A DNA stretch of 8,099 nucleotides from CAZINM01 sp964540605 (lineage in GTDB: Bacteria > Patescibacteriota > Dojkabacteria > SC72 > JAHDCA01): positions 1-8,099 of the forward strand of contig CAZINM010000048.1 in NCBI GenBank assembly GCA_964540605.1. Direction: 5' to 3'. The translations under genes were made by a program, and so were the position numbers. Under the pieces are notes generated by a model. The model was not told where the DNA came from, did not search any database, and saw nothing but the letters and a program-made list of their open reading frames with translations. Positions 1-6,323 of this stretch are shown piece by piece. Numbering within the stretch: the first letter of the stretch is position 1; the number at the start of each line of letters is the position of its first letter.

Positions 1-858
1 TCAATGGCAGGAATAACTGAAATTCCGTTCGTTGTGATATTAGGGCAAAGACCTGGTCCTTCAACAGGCTTACCAACTTGGTCCTCTGATTCAGATCTCA
101 ATGTTGCTTTATATGCTGGACATGGTGATTTCCCAAGAATTGTACTATCTGTTTCAGATCCGCAAGATTCCTTTAGTTTGATCCAAGAATCTTTTGCATT
201 AGCAGAAAGATATCAGGTACCGGTAATTCTCTTAACCGATAAACATATCGGAGAGTCATTATTCTTAGTAGAAGAACTTAAGGCTTTTAAAAAACTGAAA
301 TTTGCATTAGGTGATGATTCTTACATCGGTCCAAGATATTCATATTCGGAAAATGCCGTCCCAGTAAACACTTTACCTGGCAGATCTGAAAATTTAACAA
401 AGGTCAACAGCGATGAACATGATATGTTTGGAAACAGTACTGAGGATGGTGAAACAGCAATAGATATGCAAGAAAGAAGGATGATGAAGCTTGATCTGAT
501 AAAAGGAGATCTTACAAAAGAAATAGTTCATGGAGATAAAAACTCAAAGAATTTGATCCTATCGTGGGGAGGGACGAAAGGTGCAATTATTGATGCTTTG
601 AATTCTGATATGTTGAGAAATGATATTAGTTTTAAATATATTCATATAAATCATATATATCCGATATCAAACCATTTGGAAGATCATATCAAATCAGCCA
701 AAAAGGTAATTTTTATCGAGCAGAATATCTCAGGTCAATTGGAAAGATTAATTAGAACTGAGATCTCAGTTAAAACAAAGTATCAGTTAAGAAAATATGA
801 TGGTAGACCTTTCTACATGGAAGAGATCTTAGAGTACCTTAATTCAAAAATATCATAG
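1..858 (+). CDS. korA: 2-oxoacid:ferredoxin oxidoreductase, alpha subunit (5'-truncated by window edge)
   Basis: This is the C-terminal 285 residues of the alpha subunit of a KorA-type oxidoreductase, which with the beta subunit oxidatively decarboxylates a 2-oxoacid to acyl-CoA using ferredoxin. The frame is open from base 1, so the ATG at position 4 is internal. Full-length alpha subunits of this type are about 550-620 residues, with a gamma domain and the start of the pyrimidine-binding domain upstream; both are outside the window. Visible family motifs, numbered from the ATG at 4, are QRPGPSTGLPT (15-25), HGDFPR (40-45), NSDEHD (135-140), the transketolase-C-like GGTKGAI (189-195), EQNISGQ (239-245) and DGRPF (266-270). 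The beta gene follows after 2 bp, so the two are co-transcribed. The true substrate (pyruvate, 2-oxoglutarate or a branched-chain oxoacid) cannot be read from this part. The family is secure; the symbol is by family resemblance. Confidence 0.9.
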   Translation, partial: SMAGITEIPFVVILGQRPGPSTGLPTWSSDSDLNVALYAGHGDFPRIVLSVSDPQDSFSLIQESFALAERYQVPVILLTDKHIGESLFLVEELKAFKKLKFALGDDSYIGPRYSYSENAVPVNTLPGRSENLTKVNSDEHDMFGNSTEDGETAIDMQERRMMKLDLIKGDLTKEIVHGDKNSKNLILSWGGTKGAIIDALNSDMLRNDISFKYIHINHIYPISNHLEDHIKSAKKVIFIEQNISGQLERLIRTEISVKTKYQLRKYDGRPFYMEEILEYLNSKIS

Positions 859-860
859 AA

Positions 861-1703
861 ATGAAATGCCAAGTAACAAGAAAAGATTATTATTCAGATA
901 ATGTTTACACATGGTGTACAAACTGTGGTAATTATGGTATCCACGGTGCATTAAAAGATGCATTGATCGAATCTTGTATAAAACCTAAAGACTTAGTACT
1001 TTGCTTTGATATAGGTTGTAATGGAAATGGAGCTGACAAAATTAATGCAAACATCGTTCATGGTATACATGGAAGAGTAATTCCTTTAGCTTCAGGAATT
1101 TCAATGGCTAATCGAAAAATTAAGGTGATCGCATTTGGTGGTGATGGCGGAACTCTTGCAGAGGGAATTAATCATTTAATTAGTGCTGTAAGATATGATT
1201 TTAACTTTACATTCATCTTACATAACAATTTTAATTTTGCTTTGACCAAAGGACAAAATTCACCTGTAACAAACAATGATAATACTATTTTTGATCCAGT
1301 CGATCCTATGAAATTAGTATTTTCACTAAATCCATCCTTTGTTGCAAGAGGAATATCAGCAGATACAACTCAACTCAAATATATTTTTAGATCTGCTATT
1401 GAGCATAGAGGTTTTTCATTTGTTGAGGTGTGGCAAGATTGCCCAACATACAATACTTCTACAACACATAAAGAGATATTGAATCGTTATTATGATGTTA
1501 GTAAAGAACTAAACTATAGAACTTTTGATCTAGAAACAGCAAAAAGGTCAGCATTTGATAAAGAAAGAATTGCGACTGGAGTTATTTACCAAAAAGAGAG
1601 AAAACCAATATTTGATAAGTATGAAAGATGGAAAAACAGATCAGATCTAGTCGATGAAACTCAAGAATACAATATTGAAAAGATAATTAATGATTTTCGT
1701 TAA
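861..1703 (+). CDS. korB: 2-oxoacid:ferredoxin oxidoreductase, beta subunit (thiamine diphosphate-binding)
   Basis: This is the complete 280-residue beta subunit, partner of the alpha gene 2 bp upstream. It binds thiamine diphosphate and one 4Fe-4S cluster and passes electrons to ferredoxin in the cytoplasm. The four cluster cysteines of the family are all in place: Cys19 and Cys22 in WCTNCG, Cys53 in DIGCNGNG, and Cys194 in WQDCPTYN. The thiamine diphosphate motif runs from GDGG (94-97) to the Asn pair at 122-123, followed by LTKGQNSP. Two spots differ from textbook KorB: GDGG replaces the usual GDGD, and NNFNFALT replaces NNxxYGLT. Substrate range is therefore left open. Length matches the family. 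The ATG lies just after the alpha stop codon with no Shine-Dalgarno sequence, so translational coupling or SD-independent initiation is likely. Confidence 0.93.
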   Translation: MKCQVTRKDYYSDNVYTWCTNCGNYGIHGALKDALIESCIKPKDLVLCFDIGCNGNGADKINANIVHGIHGRVIPLASGISMANRKIKVIAFGGDGGTLAEGINHLISAVRYDFNFTFILHNNFNFALTKGQNSPVTNNDNTIFDPVDPMKLVFSLNPSFVARGISADTTQLKYIFRSAIEHRGFSFVEVWQDCPTYNTSTTHKEILNRYYDVSKELNYRTFDLETAKRSAFDKERIATGVIYQKERKPIFDKYERWKNRSDLVDETQEYNIEKIINDFR

Positions 1704-1713
1704 TTATTAAAAA

Positions 1714-1738
1714 TTTGAAATTGAAGAAATCTTTCAAA
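1714..1738. terminator. weak possible bidirectional terminator between convergent genes
   Basis: A perfect 7-bp AT-rich inverted repeat (TTTGAAA at 1714-1720 and TTTCAAA at 1732-1738) with an 11-nt loop sits in the 30-bp gap between korB and the convergent synthetase gene, overlapping the latter's stop codon. The stem is weak and lacks a clean T run, so it is only a candidate. No better terminator is visible between these convergent genes. Confidence 0.25.
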
Positions 1739-3815
1739 CGAACATTTTAATATCTACAGCAATACACCTCTTTACAGTTATCATTGCTGGATTTATATCT
1801 ATTGATCTTATTTGAGGGTATCTTAGAACAATTCTTTGTAATTTTTCTAAGGTTGATATTACTTTATCAACTGGCAACATTTCTAAGCCTCTAGCTCCAT
1901 TCAGTATTTTTGATACTCTAGTTTCTTCTATCATATCACTTAATTCTTGATGATCTGCATATACTAGACGAGTTGAGGTATCGTTATATACTTCAGTATA
2001 TATGCCACCCTTACCAAAAAGAATAATATGACCAAATGTTTTATCATAATTAATTCCTAAAATAAGTTCTTCATTAGCATAGATCTGTTCTTGGATTATT
2101 ACTTTAGGTGATTTCTTTTTTGAAACAGATCTAATTGAAGTTATAAGTCTCTCATATGTATGACGCAATTCATTTTCATCATCTATATTCAAATAGACCA
2201 TCTGTTCTTCAGTTTTGTGTGGAGCATCTTCAGTAGTAGCTTTTAAAACAACAGGATATTTGCCAATCTTAAAGAAATTTTGAAGATCTTTATAATCTTT
2301 TGCGATATATTCGACAGGGGTATCTATATCTTCCTGATATGCTATAGCTTTTACAATTTCAGGAGGTAGGGGTGTTGAACCTGTTTTAACATATTTATCT
2401 AATAGCTCGGAGATCTTTGTGGCTTTGAATTTCGGTGGTTTGATAAATGGCCTATTTTCAACCTTAGTTGTGTATGTTATTAAATTTGTAAGTGAACTTG
2501 CGGCTTCCTCATCATATTGAAAAGCTGGGATTCGGTTTTCCCAAAGTCTTTTTAAACCATGTTCTACATATTTCTCACCAATAAAGATTGGTATTACAGG
2601 AAAATTATTTGTTTGATAGAAATCTATTATTATTCTTGCTGTATCTTCAACTTGAGTAACTAATTGAGGAGTTAATAGGATAATGACAATATCAACGCCT
2701 GGGTCCTTTGAAACAATGTCAAGTACAGCCTCATATCTATCAGCTAATGCATCACCCAAAATATCAATAGGATTCTGTATGCTTGAGGTAGTAGGTAAAA
2801 TTGAAGAGAGCTTATCCTTTGTATCATCAGATAATGTTGCAAGTTGCAAACCAGAATTTGATAAAATATCTGTAACAATTATGGCAGGTCCACCAGCATT
2901 TGTGATTAGAGCAATTTTATTACCTTTAGGTTTTGGACACCATGAGAACATCATCAAATTACTATACATATTCTCAATACTGTCTACTTGTATTATTCCA
3001 GCTTGTTTTAATGCTGTTTTAATAGCTCTTGCAGATCCAGCTAACGAACCCGTATGAGAAGCCGCAGCCTTTTTACCAGCTTCACTTGTACCAGAATTTA
3101 ATAGTATTACTGGCTTATGTCTATTTTGTGATGTTAGATCAACTAATTTCTTACCATCTTCAAACTGTTCAATATATGCTCCAATTACTTTTACATCATC
3201 ATTTTTAAACCATGCTTCAAAAAGATCGATCTCATTAATATCTGATTTATTACCTAAAGAGATGAAATAATCAAAACCTAGCTCTTTACTTACAGCAAGA
3301 TCCAACATAGCAGTATTGAATGCACCAGATTGGCTTAGAAATGCTATATTTCCTTCTCTAGGGTGTTGAGCTGCGAAGGAGGCATTCATTCTTGCTTTTG
3401 TAGATATGACACCGAGACAATTAGGTCCAACAATTCGAATATTATTTTTTTTGCAGTATTCGACGATATCTGATTCAAGTTTCTTACCTTCATAACCTAA
3501 TTCTTTAAATCCAGCAGTGATAATAATGACATTTTTAACTTTCTTTCTTGCACAATCTCTAACGGTATCAAAAACAAATTGTGTTGGAATAACTATAACA
3601 ACAAGATCAACATCAAAAGGAACTTCAGAAACAGTTGAATATATAGGTTTTTCATAAAGTGTATGATATTTGGGATTCACTCCTGCTAGATCACCTCTAT
3701 ATCCATGGTTTATTAAGTTGTTGAATATTACTGAACCTAACTTTTTAGGATTTGAAGAAACTCCTACAACAACTACACTTTTTGGATTTAGTAATGATTC
3801 AAATTCTTTCATCAT
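1734..3815 (-). CDS. acyl-CoA synthetase (NDP-forming), fused alpha-beta type
   Basis: This is a 693-residue single-chain ADP-forming acyl-CoA (acetyl-CoA) synthetase of the succinyl-CoA-synthetase superfamily. The family makes ATP from an acyl-CoA, ADP and phosphate, releasing the acid and CoA. The order is a CoA-binding Rossmann domain (about 5-135, with VVVVGVSSNPKKLG and IVGPNCLG), ligase-CoA domains (about 150-455, with FLSQSGAF at 159-166), then an ATP-grasp domain (about 480-690). The phosphorylated histidine of the alpha part is His254 in SHTGSLAG. His533 in PVVLKATTEDAPHK (521-534) matches the second conserved histidine. The usual glycine pair after HKxD/E is replaced by HKTEEQMV. 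DINPAM (673-678) is the expected end motif. The start is one of two adjacent ATGs (3815 or 3812); a TTGTCA-N17-TATTCT promoter predicts a leaderless transcript. It is convergent with the oxidoreductase genes, which could supply its acyl-CoA. A protein-acyltransferase role is less likely, as no GNAT domain is present. Confidence 0.92.
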   Translation of the reverse strand: MMKEFESLLNPKSVVVVGVSSNPKKLGSVIFNNLINHGYRGDLAGVNPKYHTLYEKPIYSTVSEVPFDVDLVVIVIPTQFVFDTVRDCARKKVKNVIIITAGFKELGYEGKKLESDIVEYCKKNNIRIVGPNCLGVISTKARMNASFAAQHPREGNIAFLSQSGAFNTAMLDLAVSKELGFDYFISLGNKSDINEIDLFEAWFKNDDVKVIGAYIEQFEDGKKLVDLTSQNRHKPVILLNSGTSEAGKKAAASHTGSLAGSARAIKTALKQAGIIQVDSIENMYSNLMMFSWCPKPKGNKIALITNAGGPAIIVTDILSNSGLQLATLSDDTKDKLSSILPTTSSIQNPIDILGDALADRYEAVLDIVSKDPGVDIVIILLTPQLVTQVEDTARIIIDFYQTNNFPVIPIFIGEKYVEHGLKRLWENRIPAFQYDEEAASSLTNLITYTTKVENRPFIKPPKFKATKISELLDKYVKTGSTPLPPEIVKAIAYQEDIDTPVEYIAKDYKDLQNFFKIGKYPVVLKATTEDAPHKTEEQMVYLNIDDENELRHTYERLITSIRSVSKKKSPKVIIQEQIYANEELILGINYDKTFGHIILFGKGGIYTEVYNDTSTRLVYADHQELSDMIEETRVSKILNGARGLEMLPVDKVISTLEKLQRIVLRYPQIRSIDINPAMITVKRCIAVDIKMFV

Positions 3816-3820
3816 ATATC

Positions 3821-3849
3821 AGAATACACAATCGTATTAAAAGTGACAA
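3821..3849 (-). promoter_or_regulatory. sigma70-type promoter of the acyl-CoA synthetase gene
   Basis: Read on the minus strand, TTGTCA (3844-3849) is five of six to the -35 consensus. It is followed after exactly 17 bp by TATTCT (3821-3826), four of six to the -10 consensus. Transcription starting 6-7 nt downstream would begin at about 3814-3815, which is the ATG itself. This predicts a leaderless mRNA and fits the absence of any Shine-Dalgarno sequence. Confidence 0.6.
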
Positions 3850-3897
3850 ATATTTAATAGAGATAAAGGGCGTGTTCTGATAAACTATTAAATATTT
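3848..3897. repeat. 13-bp perfect inverted repeat in the divergent promoter region
   Basis: AAATATTTAATAG (3848-3860) and its exact complement CTATTAAATATTT (3885-3897) are separated by 24 bp. The left arm touches the -35 box of the synthetase promoter and the right arm touches the -10-like box of pyrD. That placement suits an operator serving both divergent genes. A pair of AT-rich promoter elements arising by composition is the alternative, since the arms have only two G/C pairs in total. Confidence 0.45.
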
Positions 3898-3902
3898 ATA
3901 TT
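3875..3902 (+). promoter_or_regulatory. possible pyrD promoter
   Basis: TATATT at 3897-3902 is a fair -10 match lying 9 nt before the pyrD ATG, so transcription would begin within about 3 nt of the start codon. The -35 is poor (TTCTGA at 3875-3880, 16-bp spacer). There is no Shine-Dalgarno sequence between the box and the ATG. Confidence 0.35.
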
Positions 3903-3911
3903 CGACCAATA

Positions 3912-5036
3912 ATGATGAGAGATCTAATAGGAAAATTTTATAGGAAAATCCTAAAAAGGCTTTTTTTTAAAATAGAACCTGAAAAGATACATAATTTTCT
4001 GACTTTTATCGGAAAGTTTCTTGGGACATTTGAATTAACAAGAGTTATTACAGCTATATTGTTTGATCATCAAGACACTTCACTTGTCCAAGTTGTTGAT
4101 GGAATTAAGTATAGAAATCCGGTGGGTCTGGCTGCTGGGTTTGATAAGGATGCAAATTTAATAAATATCATTGATAGAATCGGTTTTTCTTATATTGAGA
4201 TCGGATCGATCACATACAGACCTTATGAAGGAAATCCGAAACCTCGATTGTACAGATTGAAAAGATCTAAAGGTATAGTAGTTAATTATGGTTTAAAAAA
4301 TATAGGTGCAGGAAGAGTTATTGAAAAGATCAAAAGATCTAGGTCTAATGTGATTAAAGGCATTTCTGTAGCTAAAACGAATTGTGATGCAACATCAACC
4401 ACAATTGGAGGTATTGAAGATTATATTGCTACATTAAAGATACTAGAAACTGAAAGAGTAGGTGACTACTATACAATTAACATATCCTGTCCTAATACTT
4501 TTGGTGGTGAACCTTTTACAACTGAAGATAAGTTAGATCAATTATTAGTTGAAGTAGATAAACTAAATATTAAAAAACCAATATATTTAAAGATGCCAAT
4601 TAACTTAGTTTGGGAGGATTTTAAAAGCTTACTTGAAGTTATTATCAAACATAATGTAAAAGGTGTTGTAATTGGTAATCTCACAAAACAAAAAGATCCA
4701 AATTTAATACTTGATGATATCCCTGATAATGTAAAAGGCGGGATTAGTGGATTACCTACGCAGAGCTTATCAGATCATTTGATATCAAATACATATAAAG
4801 AGTTTGGAAATAAATTAACGATAATTGGTGTTGGTGGTATATTTAATGCTGATGATGCATATAGAAAAATAAAACTTGGTGCATCTTTAGTACAACTAAT
4901 TACAGGTATGATTTTTGAAGGTCCACAAATGGTTGGACAGATCAATATAGATCTAGTAAAAAAATTACAAAGTGACGGATTAAGTAATATTAGTGAAGCT
5001 ATTGGATTATCAAATGGAAGAAAACATATTAATTAG
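3912..5036 (+). CDS. pyrD: dihydroorotate dehydrogenase, class-2-like with cysteine base
   Basis: This is a 374-residue FMN enzyme that oxidises dihydroorotate to orotate in de novo pyrimidine synthesis. Class 2 features are the basic, amphipathic N-terminal extension (about 1-50, with YRKILKRLFFKIEPEKIHNF), which in this class attaches the enzyme to the membrane, and the order GLAAGFDKD (72-80), GSITYRPYEGNPKPRLYRL (98-116) and VNYGLKN (124-130). The FMN phosphate site is GVGGI (306-310), followed by GASLVQLITG (323-332). The catalytic-base motif is NISCPN with Cys193, whereas classical class 2 enzymes have serine there and cysteine is typical of class 1. The electron acceptor is therefore uncertain. 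Two start ATGs are adjacent (3912, 3915). The next gene overlaps its 3' end. A T8 run at 3962-3969 lies in frame and the reading frame is intact. Confidence 0.93.
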   Translation: MMRDLIGKFYRKILKRLFFKIEPEKIHNFLTFIGKFLGTFELTRVITAILFDHQDTSLVQVVDGIKYRNPVGLAAGFDKDANLINIIDRIGFSYIEIGSITYRPYEGNPKPRLYRLKRSKGIVVNYGLKNIGAGRVIEKIKRSRSNVIKGISVAKTNCDATSTTIGGIEDYIATLKILETERVGDYYTINISCPNTFGGEPFTTEDKLDQLLVEVDKLNIKKPIYLKMPINLVWEDFKSLLEVIIKHNVKGVVIGNLTKQKDPNLILDDIPDNVKGGISGLPTQSLSDHLISNTYKEFGNKLTIIGVGGIFNADDAYRKIKLGASLVQLITGMIFEGPQMVGQINIDLVKKLQSDGLSNISEAIGLSNGRKHIN

Positions 5037-5850
5037 AAAAGTTGATGGAGAGTATGAACTGTTTTCTCCAACTAAATTGAAAAAATCAGTTGTAAAATCA
5101 GGAGGATCTGAAGAGGTCGCAAATAGGATATTAATGAAGATCATTGAAGAGGGAGTACCTAATACAACAACAAAAATTCATCAAAGAGTTTATGAGTTAT
5201 TACTTTCAGATCAATCTCATATTGCAGCAAGATACAATTTAAAGAAAGCTCTTCATACATTAGGACCTACTGGATATCCATTTGAAAAGTATATAGCAGC
5301 TATATACACCCATATGGGTTATCAAACTAATGTAAATGTAAAATTACAAGGTGCATGTGTAGAGCATGAGATGGATGTTATAGCTCGTATGGAATCGCAA
5401 TTGATCTATATCGAATGTAAATATCATCAAAGCCAATCAGGAAAATGTAATGTAAAGATCCCTTTGTATGTAAAAGCTAGAACAGATGATTTAAAGGCAT
5501 TTCAAAGTAAAATAGAGGATCCTGAAACAAACTTTTCATTTTTTATTGCTACAAATACCAGATTCACCTCAGACGCTGTTCAATATGCTGGGTGTAACAA
5601 TATAAATTTATTAAGTTGGGATCAACCTGTAGGTGATACATTGCCTAAAATTATTGATAGATATGGATTACACCCTGTTACAGTACTTACAAAAGTAACT
5701 AGTAGGCAAGCTCATAGATTAATTGAATTAGGTTTAGCCTTAGTTCACGATATTCCAGGTCATGATAGGGAATTAGTTTATGCTGGTATTCCTAAAGATA
5801 GTGTAGATGAAGTAATAGGTGAAGCAGAAGCTGTTTTATCATTAAATTAG
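5014..5850 (+). CDS. ATP-cone domain fused to a PD-(D/E)xK nuclease-like domain
   Basis: This is a 278-residue protein starting at the ATG at 5014. An upstream in-frame GTG at 4993 is possible, but the ATP-cone begins directly at ILIRKVDGEYELFSPTKL (5-22), so the later start is preferred. Residues 1-85 are an ATP-cone, a nucleotide-sensing domain best known from ribonucleotide reductases and NrdR. Residues about 88-205 look like an Mrr-type restriction-endonuclease fold, with candidate catalytic residues Glu91 (PFEK), Asp121 (HEMDVIA), Glu134 and Lys136 (YIECKYH). The C-terminal 65 residues contain helix-hairpin-helix-like stretches (TKVTSRQAHRLIELG). A nucleotide-controlled DNase or DNA-repair role is an inference, as the family is uncharacterised to my knowledge. 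The gene overlaps pyrD by 23 bp, so co-expression is likely. No methylase neighbour is present, which argues against a classical restriction system. Confidence 0.8.
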   Translation: MEENILIRKVDGEYELFSPTKLKKSVVKSGGSEEVANRILMKIIEEGVPNTTTKIHQRVYELLLSDQSHIAARYNLKKALHTLGPTGYPFEKYIAAIYTHMGYQTNVNVKLQGACVEHEMDVIARMESQLIYIECKYHQSQSGKCNVKIPLYVKARTDDLKAFQSKIEDPETNFSFFIATNTRFTSDAVQYAGCNNINLLSWDQPVGDTLPKIIDRYGLHPVTVLTKVTSRQAHRLIELGLALVHDIPGHDRELVYAGIPKDSVDEVIGEAEAVLSLN

Positions 5851-5862
5851 ATTATCTGTGGC

Positions 5863-6318
5863 GTGAATATAACTTCTAATTCATTTAAAAATAATTGTAA
5901 CATACCCTCTAAATATACTTGCGATGGTGAAAATATAAATCCTCAAATAAATTTTATTGATATTCCAGTTGGGGCTAGAAGTTTAGTCTTGATCGTAGAT
6001 GATCCAGATGCACCTTCTAAGACTTGGGTTCATTGGTTGCTTTGGAATATACCATCTACAGTTAATTCAATTGATGAGAATTCAGTTCCATTAAATGTTA
6101 TTAAAGGAATAAATGATTTCGGAAAATTGGAATATGGGGGACCATGCCCCCCTTCTGGAGTTCATAGATACTTCTTTAAGTTATATGCACTTGATATTTT
6201 GATAGATCTTCCTGTAGGTGCAACTAAATCTCAGCTATTAGAAGCGATTAAAGATCATGTAATTGAAGAAGCAGTTTTAATTGGGAAATATGAAAAAATA
6301 AATAATTCAAGATACTAA
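5863..6318 (+). CDS. YbhB/YbcL family phosphatidylethanolamine-binding-like protein (PEBP)
   Basis: This is a 151-residue member of the PEBP family, bacterial YbhB/YbcL branch. It has the anion-pocket motifs DPDAP (47-51), WVHWLLWNIP (55-64, with His58) and GGPCPPSGVHRYFFKLYALD (92-111). No signal peptide or membrane segment is present, so it should be cytoplasmic. Bacterial members have no settled biochemical role; ligand binding or kinase modulation is known only for eukaryotic relatives. The start is a GTG 12 bp after the upstream stop codon. No ATG or Shine-Dalgarno sequence is available nearby, and an in-phase stop lies just upstream. It follows the ATP-cone gene as the last member of the pyrD run and ends 5 bp from the convergent glycosidase gene, with no terminator between them. 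Confidence 0.88.
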   Translation: MNITSNSFKNNCNIPSKYTCDGENINPQINFIDIPVGARSLVLIVDDPDAPSKTWVHWLLWNIPSTVNSIDENSVPLNVIKGINDFGKLEYGGPCPPSGVHRYFFKLYALDILIDLPVGATKSQLLEAIKDHVIEEAVLIGKYEKINNSRY

Positions 6319-6323
6319 GTGTT

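Noticed and set aside
2683..3057. 124-codon plus-strand open frame inside the synthetase gene
   Set aside because: It is antisense to well-conserved synthetase coding sequence, has no own motifs or start signal, and looks like a shadow frame.
3862..3875. AAAGGGCG in the divergent promoter resembling the terminator arm AAGGGCGA at 7755
   Set aside because: Only about seven bases match and there is no partner arm or T tract, so chance similarity is sufficient.
3838..3912. Archaeal TATA-box promoters and an archaeal host
   Set aside because: AT-rich boxes sit near the starts, but the synthetase gene has a good bacterial -35/-10 pair with 17-bp spacing, and class-2-like PyrD, the ATP-cone nuclease and the recombinase fit candidate-phyla bacteria better.
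3962..3969. T8 homopolymer in pyrD as a programmed frameshift
   Set aside because: The zero frame continues into a complete conserved enzyme; no alternative frame product of interest is seen.
5014..5850. Restriction-modification system based on the nuclease-like domain
   Set aside because: No methylase or specificity gene lies nearby; neighbours are pyrD and a PEBP protein.
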